Shown: piece by piece, positions 1-7,088 of the stretch | Position numbering within the stretch: the first letter of the stretch is position 1 | Layout: each line of letters begins with the position of its first letter | Origin: Moraxella atlantae NBRC 14588 | GTDB lineage: Bacteria; Pseudomonadota; Gammaproteobacteria; Pseudomonadales; Moraxellaceae | Length of the DNA: 64,000 bases | NCBI RefSeq assembly: GCF_001591265.1 | Contig: NZ_BCUL01000009.1 | Location: 1 to 64,000 of the forward strand | Direction: 5' to 3' | Program-made: the position numbers and the translations under genes | The notes under the pieces: generated by a model | The model's database searches: none | Told to the model about the DNA's origin: nothing | The model's input: only the letters and a program-made list of their open reading frames with translations

Positions 1-264
1 AGCTTTTTTACCAAAACATATTATGCCAAAGCACAAAAAACCGCCGATGGTAAATTTTATAATTCTACTGTAAGACAATGGAAAGGCGACTGTGCAAACA
101 ACAAAATGTCATCCCAAGGCTATATTTACTATACCAAAGGTGGTAGTGTGGTAGATAGCGCTCAACGGAACTATAATAATTGGCAAACGGTTTATCCTGA
201 CACTGTAGGAGAGAGTGAGCTAAACGCCGCTTGCCTTCTCGCAGGCTACCGCAGCACGCCATGA
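1..264 (+). CDS. Surface-adhesin protein E-like protein, C-terminal part (cut by window start)
   Basis: The open frame runs from the first base to a TGA at 262-264 and gives 87 residues without a start codon. The pattern K-T-Y-Y, then W-K-G-D-C, then G-Y-I-Y-Y, then N-N-W-Q-T-V-Y-P-D-T-V-G-E and a final Cys resembles the surface-adhesin protein E / CNP1-like family. These are small secreted or lipid-anchored proteins with a pair of conserved cysteines. In Haemophilus, protein E binds host vitronectin and laminin; whether this copy does so is unknown. The signal peptide, if any, lies outside the window. The assignment rests on motif memory only. Confidence 0.6.
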   Translation, partial: SFFTKTYYAKAQKTADGKFYNSTVRQWKGDCANNKMSSQGYIYYTKGGSVVDSAQRNYNNWQTVYPDTVGESELNAACLLAGYRSTP

Positions 265-448
265 TGAAATACCGTGTTGTGTTGGTAGGGTTTTTTGAAG
301 GCAAGTTGCCAGACTAGGCGCAGTTTGTAGACTAGGGCAATCTAATCAAGGGTTTTGCTACGCGCAACTTTGGCGAATAATAGCTTACCTTTTAGCAAAA
401 GTCATGTTACGCTATCGCAAACACGACCTATCAAATATCGATCATCCA

Positions 449-1714
449 ATGAAAAATAACACCCTGATCATCGGCGGCGGTATCGTTGGCACCACCTTAG
501 CGTTATGGCTCAGCCAACACCAACACCGCGTGACCTTGATTGACGCACGCCCACAATTATCTGACAGCGATTGGCAAGCGCGCTTAAGCCAGCGCGATCC
601 ACGGGTGTACGCGCTTAGCCTTGCCAGTATTGACTTACTGACCCAAATCGGCGCATGGCAGCACATACAGCAAAGCGGACGCAAAGCCGACTACCAGCAT
701 ATGCAGGTGTGGCAAGCCGATGGTGTGGGCGAGCTCAATTTTTCGCAAGCGGATATAGTGCAGACCGATGCACCAAACGCGAATCATCAATCGTCAAACA
801 GCCGATTGGGCAGTATGGTTGAGCCATCCGTTATTGAATACGCGCTGGCGCAAATGATGGCACAGCCCAATGCGTATTTAACGACGATCACAGGGCAGCG
901 CGTGACATCGCTTGACTGGCTGGGTGATGGCTATCGGGTTGGTTTAGCGGATGGGCGCACACTTGAGGGTGCTTTATTGGTCGGGGCAGATGGGCGTGGA
1001 TCGCCCGTGCGCCAAGCGGCAGGCATTGGGCTGGATACGCTTGACTATCACCAAACCGCGATTTGCTGTGCCATTCAGACCGAGCAGCCACACCACGCCA
1101 CCGCACGGCAGGTGTTTTTGCCCACAGGACCGTTGGCGTTATTGCCACTGGCAGACGTGACCACAGCCGACCAAGCCGACCCACAGCATTGGCAATCGGT
1201 GGTATGGACATTGCCGACCAACCGCGCGTTGGACTTGCTGACATTGCCTACCGATGAGTTGGCGCAGGAATTGGCATTTGCCAGCGGTTATGTACTTGGC
1301 GATATCCGCGCGCTAGAGTCGATCGCCAGTTTTCCGCTATCAGCACAACATGCCAAAACTTATATCAAACCCAATCTTGTTTTGCTTGGTGATGCAGCGC
1401 ATGGTGTGCATCCGCTGGCGGGGCAAGGTTTGAATTTAGGCTTATTGGACGTGGCGGCATTGGCGGATTGTTTGCAGCAGGATTTTTTGCGCTCAGGCAA
1501 GCAGGCGTGGGCAGGTGAGGCAACTTTGCGCCGTTATGAACGTTTGCGTTATGCCCACAATGCCATGATGATGCACAGTTTTTCGGGCTTAAACTGGCTG
1601 TTTGGTAGTCAGTTGCCACCGATTCAGCAATTACGCAGCGAAGGCGTGTCCTTGGTTAGCAAGCTTGCTCCTGCCATGCGCTTTTTTAGCCAACAAGCCA
1701 GTGGAATGGTATAA
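449..1714 (+). CDS. UbiH/UbiF/VisC-family FAD-dependent hydroxylase (ubiquinone biosynthesis)
   Basis: This is a flavin monooxygenase of the UbiH/COQ6 family, which hydroxylates the aromatic ring of ubiquinone precursors at the cytoplasmic membrane. The N-terminus has the dinucleotide-binding motif IIGGGIVG (residues 7-14) followed by an acidic residue in LIDAR. The second FAD motif, GDAAHGVHPLAGQGLNLG, lies near residue 315. The length of 421 residues is normal. An in-frame ATG at 404 would add 15 residues before the Rossmann strand, so I prefer the ATG at 449. Which ring position it hydroxylates (UbiH, UbiF or UbiI type) cannot be decided from sequence alone. It is a single gene ending in a strong terminator. 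Confidence 0.88.
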   Translation: MKNNTLIIGGGIVGTTLALWLSQHQHRVTLIDARPQLSDSDWQARLSQRDPRVYALSLASIDLLTQIGAWQHIQQSGRKADYQHMQVWQADGVGELNFSQADIVQTDAPNANHQSSNSRLGSMVEPSVIEYALAQMMAQPNAYLTTITGQRVTSLDWLGDGYRVGLADGRTLEGALLVGADGRGSPVRQAAGIGLDTLDYHQTAICCAIQTEQPHHATARQVFLPTGPLALLPLADVTTADQADPQHWQSVVWTLPTNRALDLLTLPTDELAQELAFASGYVLGDIRALESIASFPLSAQHAKTYIKPNLVLLGDAAHGVHPLAGQGLNLGLLDVAALADCLQQDFLRSGKQAWAGEATLRRYERLRYAHNAMMMHSFSGLNWLFGSQLPPIQQLRSEGVSLVSKLAPAMRFFSQQASGMV

Positions 1715-1774
1715 AAGCTTAAACCGCTAGCTTCGAGGTTTTGGATACAATCATTTCTTAAGCACCAGTAAATA

Positions 1775-1805
1775 AAAACCCCCACCTGCTCTAGTGGGGG
1801 TTTTT
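1775..1805. terminator. Bidirectional rho-independent terminator
   Basis: The stem is AAAAACCCCCAC / GTGGGGGTTTTT with a short loop (CTGCTCTA). It has A-runs on one side and T-runs on the other, so it can serve both the UbiH-family gene and the convergent OmpA-like gene. Confidence 0.9.
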
Positions 1806-1858
1806 AGCTTGTGTTTAACTAACTAACGATTGGTTAATAATCAATCATGAATCAGCAA

Positions 1859-3070
1859 TTATTGTGGTGCTACTACGTCTGGACCATCAACCACGTATAC
1901 TTCAACACGGCGACCTTCTTGGGTGTTGCCAGTCGCGCCAACGGTATCAGCTGGTTTTTCCATGACCAATTGTGATTCTGGAATACCATTGTCCATCAAG
2001 AATTTTTTAACCGATTCGGCACGGCGTTTGGCTAGGTCTTCGTTGTGTGCTGCGCTACCAGTGCTGTCAGTGTAGCCACTGATACCCAATTTTTTGCCTT
2101 GTTGAGCCGCGGCGACCAATGCACCAACTTTTGATTGAGCTTGTGGTGAAATGTCGTCTTTATCTACCGCAAAGTAGAATTTCAACTGACCATGATGTAG
2201 GTAAACTGATGGTTCAGTTTCAGAAATAACGGTTGGGATTTCATCATCTGGTGGCATAGTAGCATCAGCTACAGGCATGGCAGTGCTTGCCATTACATCA
2301 CTGGCAGGTACGCTGGCGATTGCATTTAGGTCTTGACCATTGATGGTAACATCAGACGCTGTCAAGGTCGTGGTATCAGTAGTCATCGGTGCTGCTGAAG
2401 CAGGAGCTGAGGCCACAACAGGAGTGGTAACAGGCTCAGGCTGCTTGTTGCATGAACGTAGCAACCACCACGCCAATAGACCAAGAATGATTAGACCAAT
2501 CAAAGGCAACAAGATTTTGCCCATGCCACCTTCTTCAGGTTTTGGTGTGGCAACCAAATGCTCTTCGGTACGGGTGGTCTCTTTAACCACTTTTTCCTTA
2601 TTATTAGGGTCTTGATTTGCTGGGTCGTGTTTGATATTCATAAGTCCTAGTGCTCCTGCTGGAATTAGTGCGTATGACCAAGTTGGCAAGGCTGAACCAA
2701 CGCTGCTTAGGTTGTTACCTAAGAAGCCTGATACAGTTGAAGTGCCTGCCAAGTTACGCAGTTCGTTGTAAACCATGGGGGTCGCGCGGCTGATAAGGCT
2801 TTGCGCTTCTTGTGCGGGTACATTGGATTGACGGCTTAGCTCTTGTACCAAGTTACCGCGGTGTGTGCTGTCAGGCAAAAAGCGGTCAAAAAAGCCCGCA
2901 TCATCATTGGCAACGGTACTGCCGCCAAAGCTGTTGTAGGTGTTATCGTCGGCAAGACGCGCAACGATAATCGCATAGAGTTTTTCAAGCAATGAGCTAC
3001 GGTTGGCATCAGCGTTCGCGCCAAGCACCGCAGGGGTGACAGTCTTATTCAAGTGCTCGATAATATTCAT
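1859..3070 (-). CDS. DUF937 - transmembrane - OmpA-like peptidoglycan-binding protein
   Basis: The 403-residue protein has three parts. Residues 1-130 resemble the DUF937/YidB type (helical, with LLEKLYAIIVARLAD and FFDRFLPDSTHRG). A single membrane segment lies at about 186-204 (ILLPLIGLIILGLLAWWLL). A Thr/Ala/Pro-rich linker leads to an OmpA C-terminal domain from about residue 288, with GYTDSTGSAAHNEDLAKRRAESV and the NTQEGRRVEV signature. The OmpA domain should bind peptidoglycan in the periplasm, with the DUF937 part probably cytoplasmic. No cleavable signal peptide is visible. A strong Shine-Dalgarno (AGGAGG) precedes the ATG. The exact cellular role is unknown. Confidence 0.8.
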   Translation of the reverse strand: MNIIEHLNKTVTPAVLGANADANRSSLLEKLYAIIVARLADDNTYNSFGGSTVANDDAGFFDRFLPDSTHRGNLVQELSRQSNVPAQEAQSLISRATPMVYNELRNLAGTSTVSGFLGNNLSSVGSALPTWSYALIPAGALGLMNIKHDPANQDPNNKEKVVKETTRTEEHLVATPKPEEGGMGKILLPLIGLIILGLLAWWLLRSCNKQPEPVTTPVVASAPASAAPMTTDTTTLTASDVTINGQDLNAIASVPASDVMASTAMPVADATMPPDDEIPTVISETEPSVYLHHGQLKFYFAVDKDDISPQAQSKVGALVAAAQQGKKLGISGYTDSTGSAAHNEDLAKRRAESVKKFLMDNGIPESQLVMEKPADTVGATGNTQEGRRVEVYVVDGPDVVAPQ

Positions 3071-3630
3071 CTAATCCTCCTAAAGATTGCAAATAATCCT
3101 ATTTATATAGGCAACCTCATTGTTACTTAAAAAATATGCTTTATTCATTTGGTCTGGTGGTTGCCCAAATGTTTACGTCACGATCGCCGCCGGTGGGTTA
3201 TATCCTTTAATAAAAAAAGGCTAACGGCAGGTGCGGCAAGTTGATAAGCGTAAGGTATCCTAAACACGTGTGCACTTCAGTTATATTAAAGTAACTTCTG
3301 CGTAAACTTTGTATTAAGACGATGCAAAAACAGGGTATATTTGACATGAATTGATAGCATTGCGGTGAAAAAATGCCTGTTTTGGTTAAAATGCTTGTTT
3401 TGGATCAAATAGCAGATCGAAAAAAAGATACTGCGTGCTGGTTGTGTGGTGAGATAGGTTAATTAAGGACGGGCTGCTAATTATGATTGAACAACTAATT
3501 ATGATTGAACAAATAGGCGCATAAAAAAGCCGCAATTGTGCTAAGCTAGCGGTTTGGTGTGTTAAAACTTGGGCAATAGATCGTTGGGGTTTTGTCCCAC
3601 CCATCTTGGACACAATATAAAAGGCAAGGT
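3071..3630. other. 560-bp gene-free stretch between OmpA-like gene and rhomboid gene
   Basis: I see no credible ORF or RNA gene here. It should hold the promoters of the OmpA-like gene (leftward) and of the rhomboid gene (rightward). It also contains an exact 18-bp tandem duplication at 3477-3512. Confidence 0.5.
3477..3512. repeat. Exact tandem duplication of an 18-bp unit
   Basis: The unit CTAATTATGATTGAACAA occurs twice head to tail (3477-3494 and 3495-3512), about 120 bp upstream of the rhomboid start codon. Two copies are too few to call a microsatellite. Confidence 0.9.
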
Positions 3631-4245
3631 ATGTCATTGTTGTTTAATCCGACGTTGTTTATCGTCATTATCACTGTGTTGGTCAGCCTTGCCGCGTGGC
3701 AGTCGCAGGCATTGATGGCACGGCTGATTTTTTATCCGCCTGCTATTGCGCGTGGGCAGGTGGACAGGTTTGTGACTCATGGTTTTATCCACGCTGATAC
3801 CATGCATTTGTTGTTTAATATGATTACGCTGTTTTCCTTTGGGCAAGCCGTGCAGCGGATTTTTAATGCGCATTTGGGTGGGCTTGGGTTTATTTTGTTT
3901 TATTTGGTGGCGTTGGTGGTGGCAAGTGTGCCGTCGTATTTGCAGCATAAAGATGATCGGCGCTATTCAAGCCTTGGTGCGTCAGGTGCGGTGATGGCGG
4001 TGGTGTTTAGTTATATTTTGTTTGATCCATGGACGCGGATTTACTTTTTTATTATCCCTATGCCTGCGATTGTGTTCGCGCTGTTGTATGTCGGTTATAG
4101 TATTTGGGCGCATGACCGTGGTGGTAGTTCGGTCAACCATTCGGCGCACTTGGTCGGTGGCATGTTTGGTGTGGTGGCAACGATATTGATTGAGCCAAAT
4201 GTCATTGGGCAATTTGTTTATCAAATCATGCATCCGCGTTTTTAG
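3631..4245 (+). CDS. Rhomboid-family intramembrane serine protease
   Basis: This 204-residue polytopic membrane protein should cleave transmembrane substrates inside the inner membrane. The catalytic dyad is visible: Ser118 in the GASGAV motif and His173 in SAHLVGG. The oxyanion-stabilising HLLFNM motif is present in the second helix. Six hydrophobic segments fit the minimal bacterial rhomboid fold. The ATG at 3631 follows AAAAGGCAAGG. An upstream in-frame ATG at 3592 would add 13 polar residues and has no ribosome site. Substrates cannot be predicted. Confidence 0.9.
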   Translation: MSLLFNPTLFIVIITVLVSLAAWQSQALMARLIFYPPAIARGQVDRFVTHGFIHADTMHLLFNMITLFSFGQAVQRIFNAHLGGLGFILFYLVALVVASVPSYLQHKDDRRYSSLGASGAVMAVVFSYILFDPWTRIYFFIIPMPAIVFALLYVGYSIWAHDRGGSSVNHSAHLVGGMFGVVATILIEPNVIGQFVYQIMHPRF

Positions 4246-4278
4246 ATTTGATACAGTGAGCTAACAAAAGGAGTTGGG

Positions 4279-5217
4279 GTGATTTACGATATAATTGGCG
4301 ATGTGCATGGGCAGTTTGATAAGCTGGTTGGGCTGCTAGATACGATGGGCTATACGCACAACGGTAGCCACTATGTGCCGCCTGTTGGGCATCATGCGGT
4401 GTTTATTGGTGATTTGATTGACCGCGGTGCAGGGCAGTTGGAGACGCTTGAGACTGCGTTTGCGATGTTGGATCATGGTGTGGCAAGTATTTTGATGGGT
4501 AACCATGAATACAATGCCTTGGCGTATGCTACACGCGATGCACGCGACGCGCGCGCATATTTGCGCAGTCACAATGATGTGCACACGCGCCAGCACGCGG
4601 CGTTTATCGCTGAGGTGGGTTTTGGCAGTGAGCTGCACCAGTTTTGGCTCAAGCGGTTGTATGAGTTGCCGCTGTGGTTGGAGCTTGGCGGCGCGTGTTT
4701 TGTCCATGCGTGTTGGGACACGGCGGCGATGGCGGTGCTCAAGCCGCTTTTGACCGCTGATAACCGCCTTACGCCACGCGGTTTGCAATTGACGGCACAA
4801 AAACACACGGCAGAATACGACGCGCTAGAGCGTGTGCTCAAAGGTGTAGAAACGCGCCTGCCCAATGATTTGTTTATGCTGGATAAAGAGGGGCACAAAC
4901 GCCATAATGTGCGCGTCAAATGGTGGCAACAGCCGTTATCAGGTCAGCCGATTCATGAAATTGCACGGGCAGGTAAGTCAGATTTGCTGCATATTCCTGC
5001 CGATACCTTGGCGGATTTGATTGAGTTTGAGCTGACCACAGATAAGCCTGTATTTGTTGGACATTATTGGCTAACGGGTGTGCCTGCGCCACTGTCTGAG
5101 CAGGTGGTGTGTGTGGATTATTCGGCAGGTGGGGGCGGTTATTTGACGGCATACCAGTTTGACAGCGACAAACCGACGCTCACGGCGGATAACTTTGTTC
5201 AGTTTATTCCCAAGTAG
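4279..5217 (+). CDS. Calcineurin-like metallophosphoesterase
   Basis: The protein (312 residues) has the full set of phosphoesterase metal ligands: IGDVHG at residues 6-11, FIGDLIDRG near 43-51, MGNHEY near 74-79, a later histidine in CFVHACWD, and the C-terminal VFVGHYW. This arrangement is typical of the PrpE / serine-threonine phosphatase-like group that hydrolyses phosphoproteins or dinucleoside polyphosphates. The substrate here is not known. The start is GTG at 4279, preceded by AAAAGGAG at a suitable distance. It lies 33 bp after the rhomboid gene and may be cotranscribed with it. Confidence 0.85.
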   Translation: MIYDIIGDVHGQFDKLVGLLDTMGYTHNGSHYVPPVGHHAVFIGDLIDRGAGQLETLETAFAMLDHGVASILMGNHEYNALAYATRDARDARAYLRSHNDVHTRQHAAFIAEVGFGSELHQFWLKRLYELPLWLELGGACFVHACWDTAAMAVLKPLLTADNRLTPRGLQLTAQKHTAEYDALERVLKGVETRLPNDLFMLDKEGHKRHNVRVKWWQQPLSGQPIHEIARAGKSDLLHIPADTLADLIEFELTTDKPVFVGHYWLTGVPAPLSEQVVCVDYSAGGGGYLTAYQFDSDKPTLTADNFVQFIPK

Positions 5218-5268
5218 GCACGTCGTGTTAAGATGAATTATGTTAAAAACTTGGGGTAAGGGTTAGGC

Positions 5269-6180
5269 ATGATACGCCGTTCAATTGAGCCGTTTAAGCT
5301 GTTGTTTATTATGCAAGGGTCGTATTTTCGCCGCTTGCTAATACCGCAGCTATGTTTATTTGTGTTTTCGTTTGCGGTGTATTATTACCAAACCCACATC
5401 ACCAAAACACCCGTGCCACTCAATCCGTCGGTGTTTGCCCTGCTTGGGATTTCGCTGGCGATTTTTCATGGGTTTTGCAATGGTGCGGCGTATGACCGTT
5501 TTTGGGAAGGGCGCAAGCTGTGGGGCACGTTGGTGTGGCTAAGCCGTAACCTTGCCCGACAGGTGTTGTCACTGCCCATACCGCGCGATGAGCAGCAAGC
5601 GATGATTCGGCTGCACGTTGCGTTTGTTCATTGTCTGCGCCAACAGCTGCGTGGCGAGGACAACAGCCACACCTTGACGCGGATTTTATCGCCCGACCAA
5701 CAGGCGGTAATTGTCGGCAAGCCGTTTACCTGTTTGCAGCTTACCCAAGCCATGGGGCGGCGACTGGCAGATTGGCGCGCGGCAGGCTTGATCAATGATT
5801 GGCAATGGCAAAGTATGGATGAAACCATCGGCAAAATCGCCCAAATCCAAGCAGGCTGCGAGCGTATCAACAACACGCCAATCCCGTTTGCGTATTTTGT
5901 CTTGCTGCACCGCACCGTGTATCTGTATTGCTTTATGTTGCCGTTTGGTCTTGGTAATACCATCGGTTGGGTGACGCCAATTTTGGTGACGTTTGTCGGC
6001 TATACCTTTATGGCGCTCAACGAAATCGTTGATGAAATCAGCGAACCGTTTGGCGTAGAGGAAAACGATCTACCGCTTGCGATGATGTGCGATATCATCG
6101 AAACGCAATTGGCAGGTCTAAGCGAGCAAACCTTTGCGGCTGATATTCGCCCGACTTTACCACCAAATCATGTGATTTAA
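5269..6180 (+). CDS. Bestrophin-family (UPF0187) membrane channel protein
   Basis: The 303-residue protein begins with a basic stretch followed by hydrophobic helices and the family signature FCNGAAYDRFWEGRKLWG around residues 67-84. A second pair of helices sits near residues 205-245 and is followed by EIVDEISEPFGVEENDLPL, the conserved C-terminal acidic motif. Bacterial bestrophins form pentameric ion channels in the inner membrane. Both anion- and cation-selective members are known, so selectivity is not assigned. It lies 51 bp after the phosphoesterase gene. Confidence 0.88.
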   Translation: MIRRSIEPFKLLFIMQGSYFRRLLIPQLCLFVFSFAVYYYQTHITKTPVPLNPSVFALLGISLAIFHGFCNGAAYDRFWEGRKLWGTLVWLSRNLARQVLSLPIPRDEQQAMIRLHVAFVHCLRQQLRGEDNSHTLTRILSPDQQAVIVGKPFTCLQLTQAMGRRLADWRAAGLINDWQWQSMDETIGKIAQIQAGCERINNTPIPFAYFVLLHRTVYLYCFMLPFGLGNTIGWVTPILVTFVGYTFMALNEIVDEISEPFGVEENDLPLAMMCDIIETQLAGLSEQTFAADIRPTLPPNHVI

Positions 6181-6237
6181 ACTTAAATTTTGTTTAAAGT
6201 TTTGCCAAAAAACATCGCCAAACGCCCAAAGTTTTGC

Positions 6238-6243
6238 TAGAAT
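6238..6243 (+). promoter_or_regulatory. Candidate extended -10 element for purE
   Basis: TAGAAT is preceded by TGC (extended -10), 50 bp upstream of the purE start. No good -35 lies at the right distance. Similar TGCTAAAAT boxes recur upstream of other genes in this window. Confidence 0.45.
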
Positions 6244-6293
6244 TTACGGTTTTCATTTTAAATAATCTCACCGTTTGCTAAGGCTGTCAAACT

Positions 6294-6836
6294 ATGTCTG
6301 CTTCTGCTCATTTGCCTGCACCAATTCAATCGCCCGATGGTGCGCCCAAAGTCGGTATCATTATGGGGTCACAATCGGATTGGGACACCATGCAACATGC
6401 TGCCAAGCTGTTGGCGGATTTTGGTGTGGCGTTTGAGTGTGAGGTCGTATCGGCGCATCGCACACCCGACAAGCTGTTTGACTATGCCAAAACCGCAAAA
6501 GACCGTGGGCTGTGCGTCATCATCGCAGGCGCAGGTGGTGCGGCGCATTTACCTGGCATGTGTGCCAGTCAAACCGCGTTGCCTGTGCTGGGCGTGCCTG
6601 TCAAATCATCGACGCTAAGCGGTTGGGATAGCTTGCTTTCTATCGTGCAAATGCCCAAAGGTGTGGCGGTGGGTACGCTTGCGATTGGTACGGCAGGGGC
6701 GTATAACGCAGGGCTGTTGGCAGCACAGATTTTGGCGCTGGGTGATGCGGATTTAGCGGCAAAAATCGACGCGTTTCGTCAAAACCAAACCGATACGGTG
6801 CTCAATAGCCCAATACCTGGTGTGATCAATGCCTAA
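6294..6836 (+). CDS. purE: N5-carboxyaminoimidazole ribonucleotide mutase
   Basis: PurE converts N5-CAIR to CAIR in purine synthesis. The family motifs are complete: [12 protein letters not shown] at the phosphate-binding N-terminus, [27 protein letters not shown] and [22 protein letters not shown]. At 180 residues it is slightly longer than usual because of about 18 extra polar residues before the first strand. The partner purK is not adjacent, so the gene appears monocistronic, with its own terminator just downstream. Confidence 0.95.
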   Translation: MSASAHLPAPIQSPDGAPKVGIIMGSQSDWDTMQHAAKLLADFGVAFECEVVSAHRTPDKLFDYAKTAKDRGLCVIIAGAGGAAHLPGMCASQTALPVLGVPVKSSTLSGWDSLLSIVQMPKGVAVGTLAIGTAGAYNAGLLAAQILALGDADLAAKIDAFRQNQTDTVLNSPIPGVINA

Positions 6837-6857
6837 GCAGGTGTTACCTACCGCAGC

Positions 6858-6888
6858 AAAAAGCCAAAGCCCACCCTTTGGCTTTTTT
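6858..6888 (+). terminator. Rho-independent terminator of purE
   Basis: The stem AAAAGCCAAAG / CTTTGGCTTTT has loop CCCACC and is followed by a T-run. It starts about 20 bp after the purE stop. Confidence 0.9.
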
Positions 6889-6930
6889 GTTTTTCAAAAT
6901 CGTCTAAAGCCTAATAGGTATTGAAAAATT

Positions 6931-6960
6931 TTGCCCGTGTTTGCCAAATTGCGGTACAAT
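6931..6960 (+). promoter_or_regulatory. Candidate sigma70 promoter for valS
   Basis: TTGCCC and TACAAT are separated by 18 bp, about 130 bp upstream of valS. A pair of 20-bp direct repeats follows in the presumed leader. Confidence 0.5.
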
Positions 6961-6998
6961 CCTTGCTTTAAGCCATATTTTTGCTTCTTTAGGCAGAT

Positions 6999-7040
6999 AT
7001 TTGCCAATGGGCAGTCTTTTATTTGCCAACGGGCAGTCTT
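6999..7040. repeat. Two 20-bp direct repeats in the valS leader
   Basis: ATTTGCCAA(T/C)GGGCAGTCTT occurs at 6999-7018 and 7021-7040 with one mismatch and a 22-bp period, about two DNA helical turns. Each unit contains the short palindrome TTGCC-AA-GGGCA. This could be an operator pair or a duplicated leader hairpin. Confidence 0.75.
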
Positions 7041-7088
7041 TAAAAAAGGCTTAGCCAATATTTCAATATTTTTCATCAATTTTAGCCA

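Noticed and set aside
3386-3637. 83-residue minus-strand ORF upstream of the rhomboid gene
   Set aside because: It includes translations of the 18-bp tandem repeat (IISCS, IISS), lacks a ribosome site and overlaps the rhomboid start.
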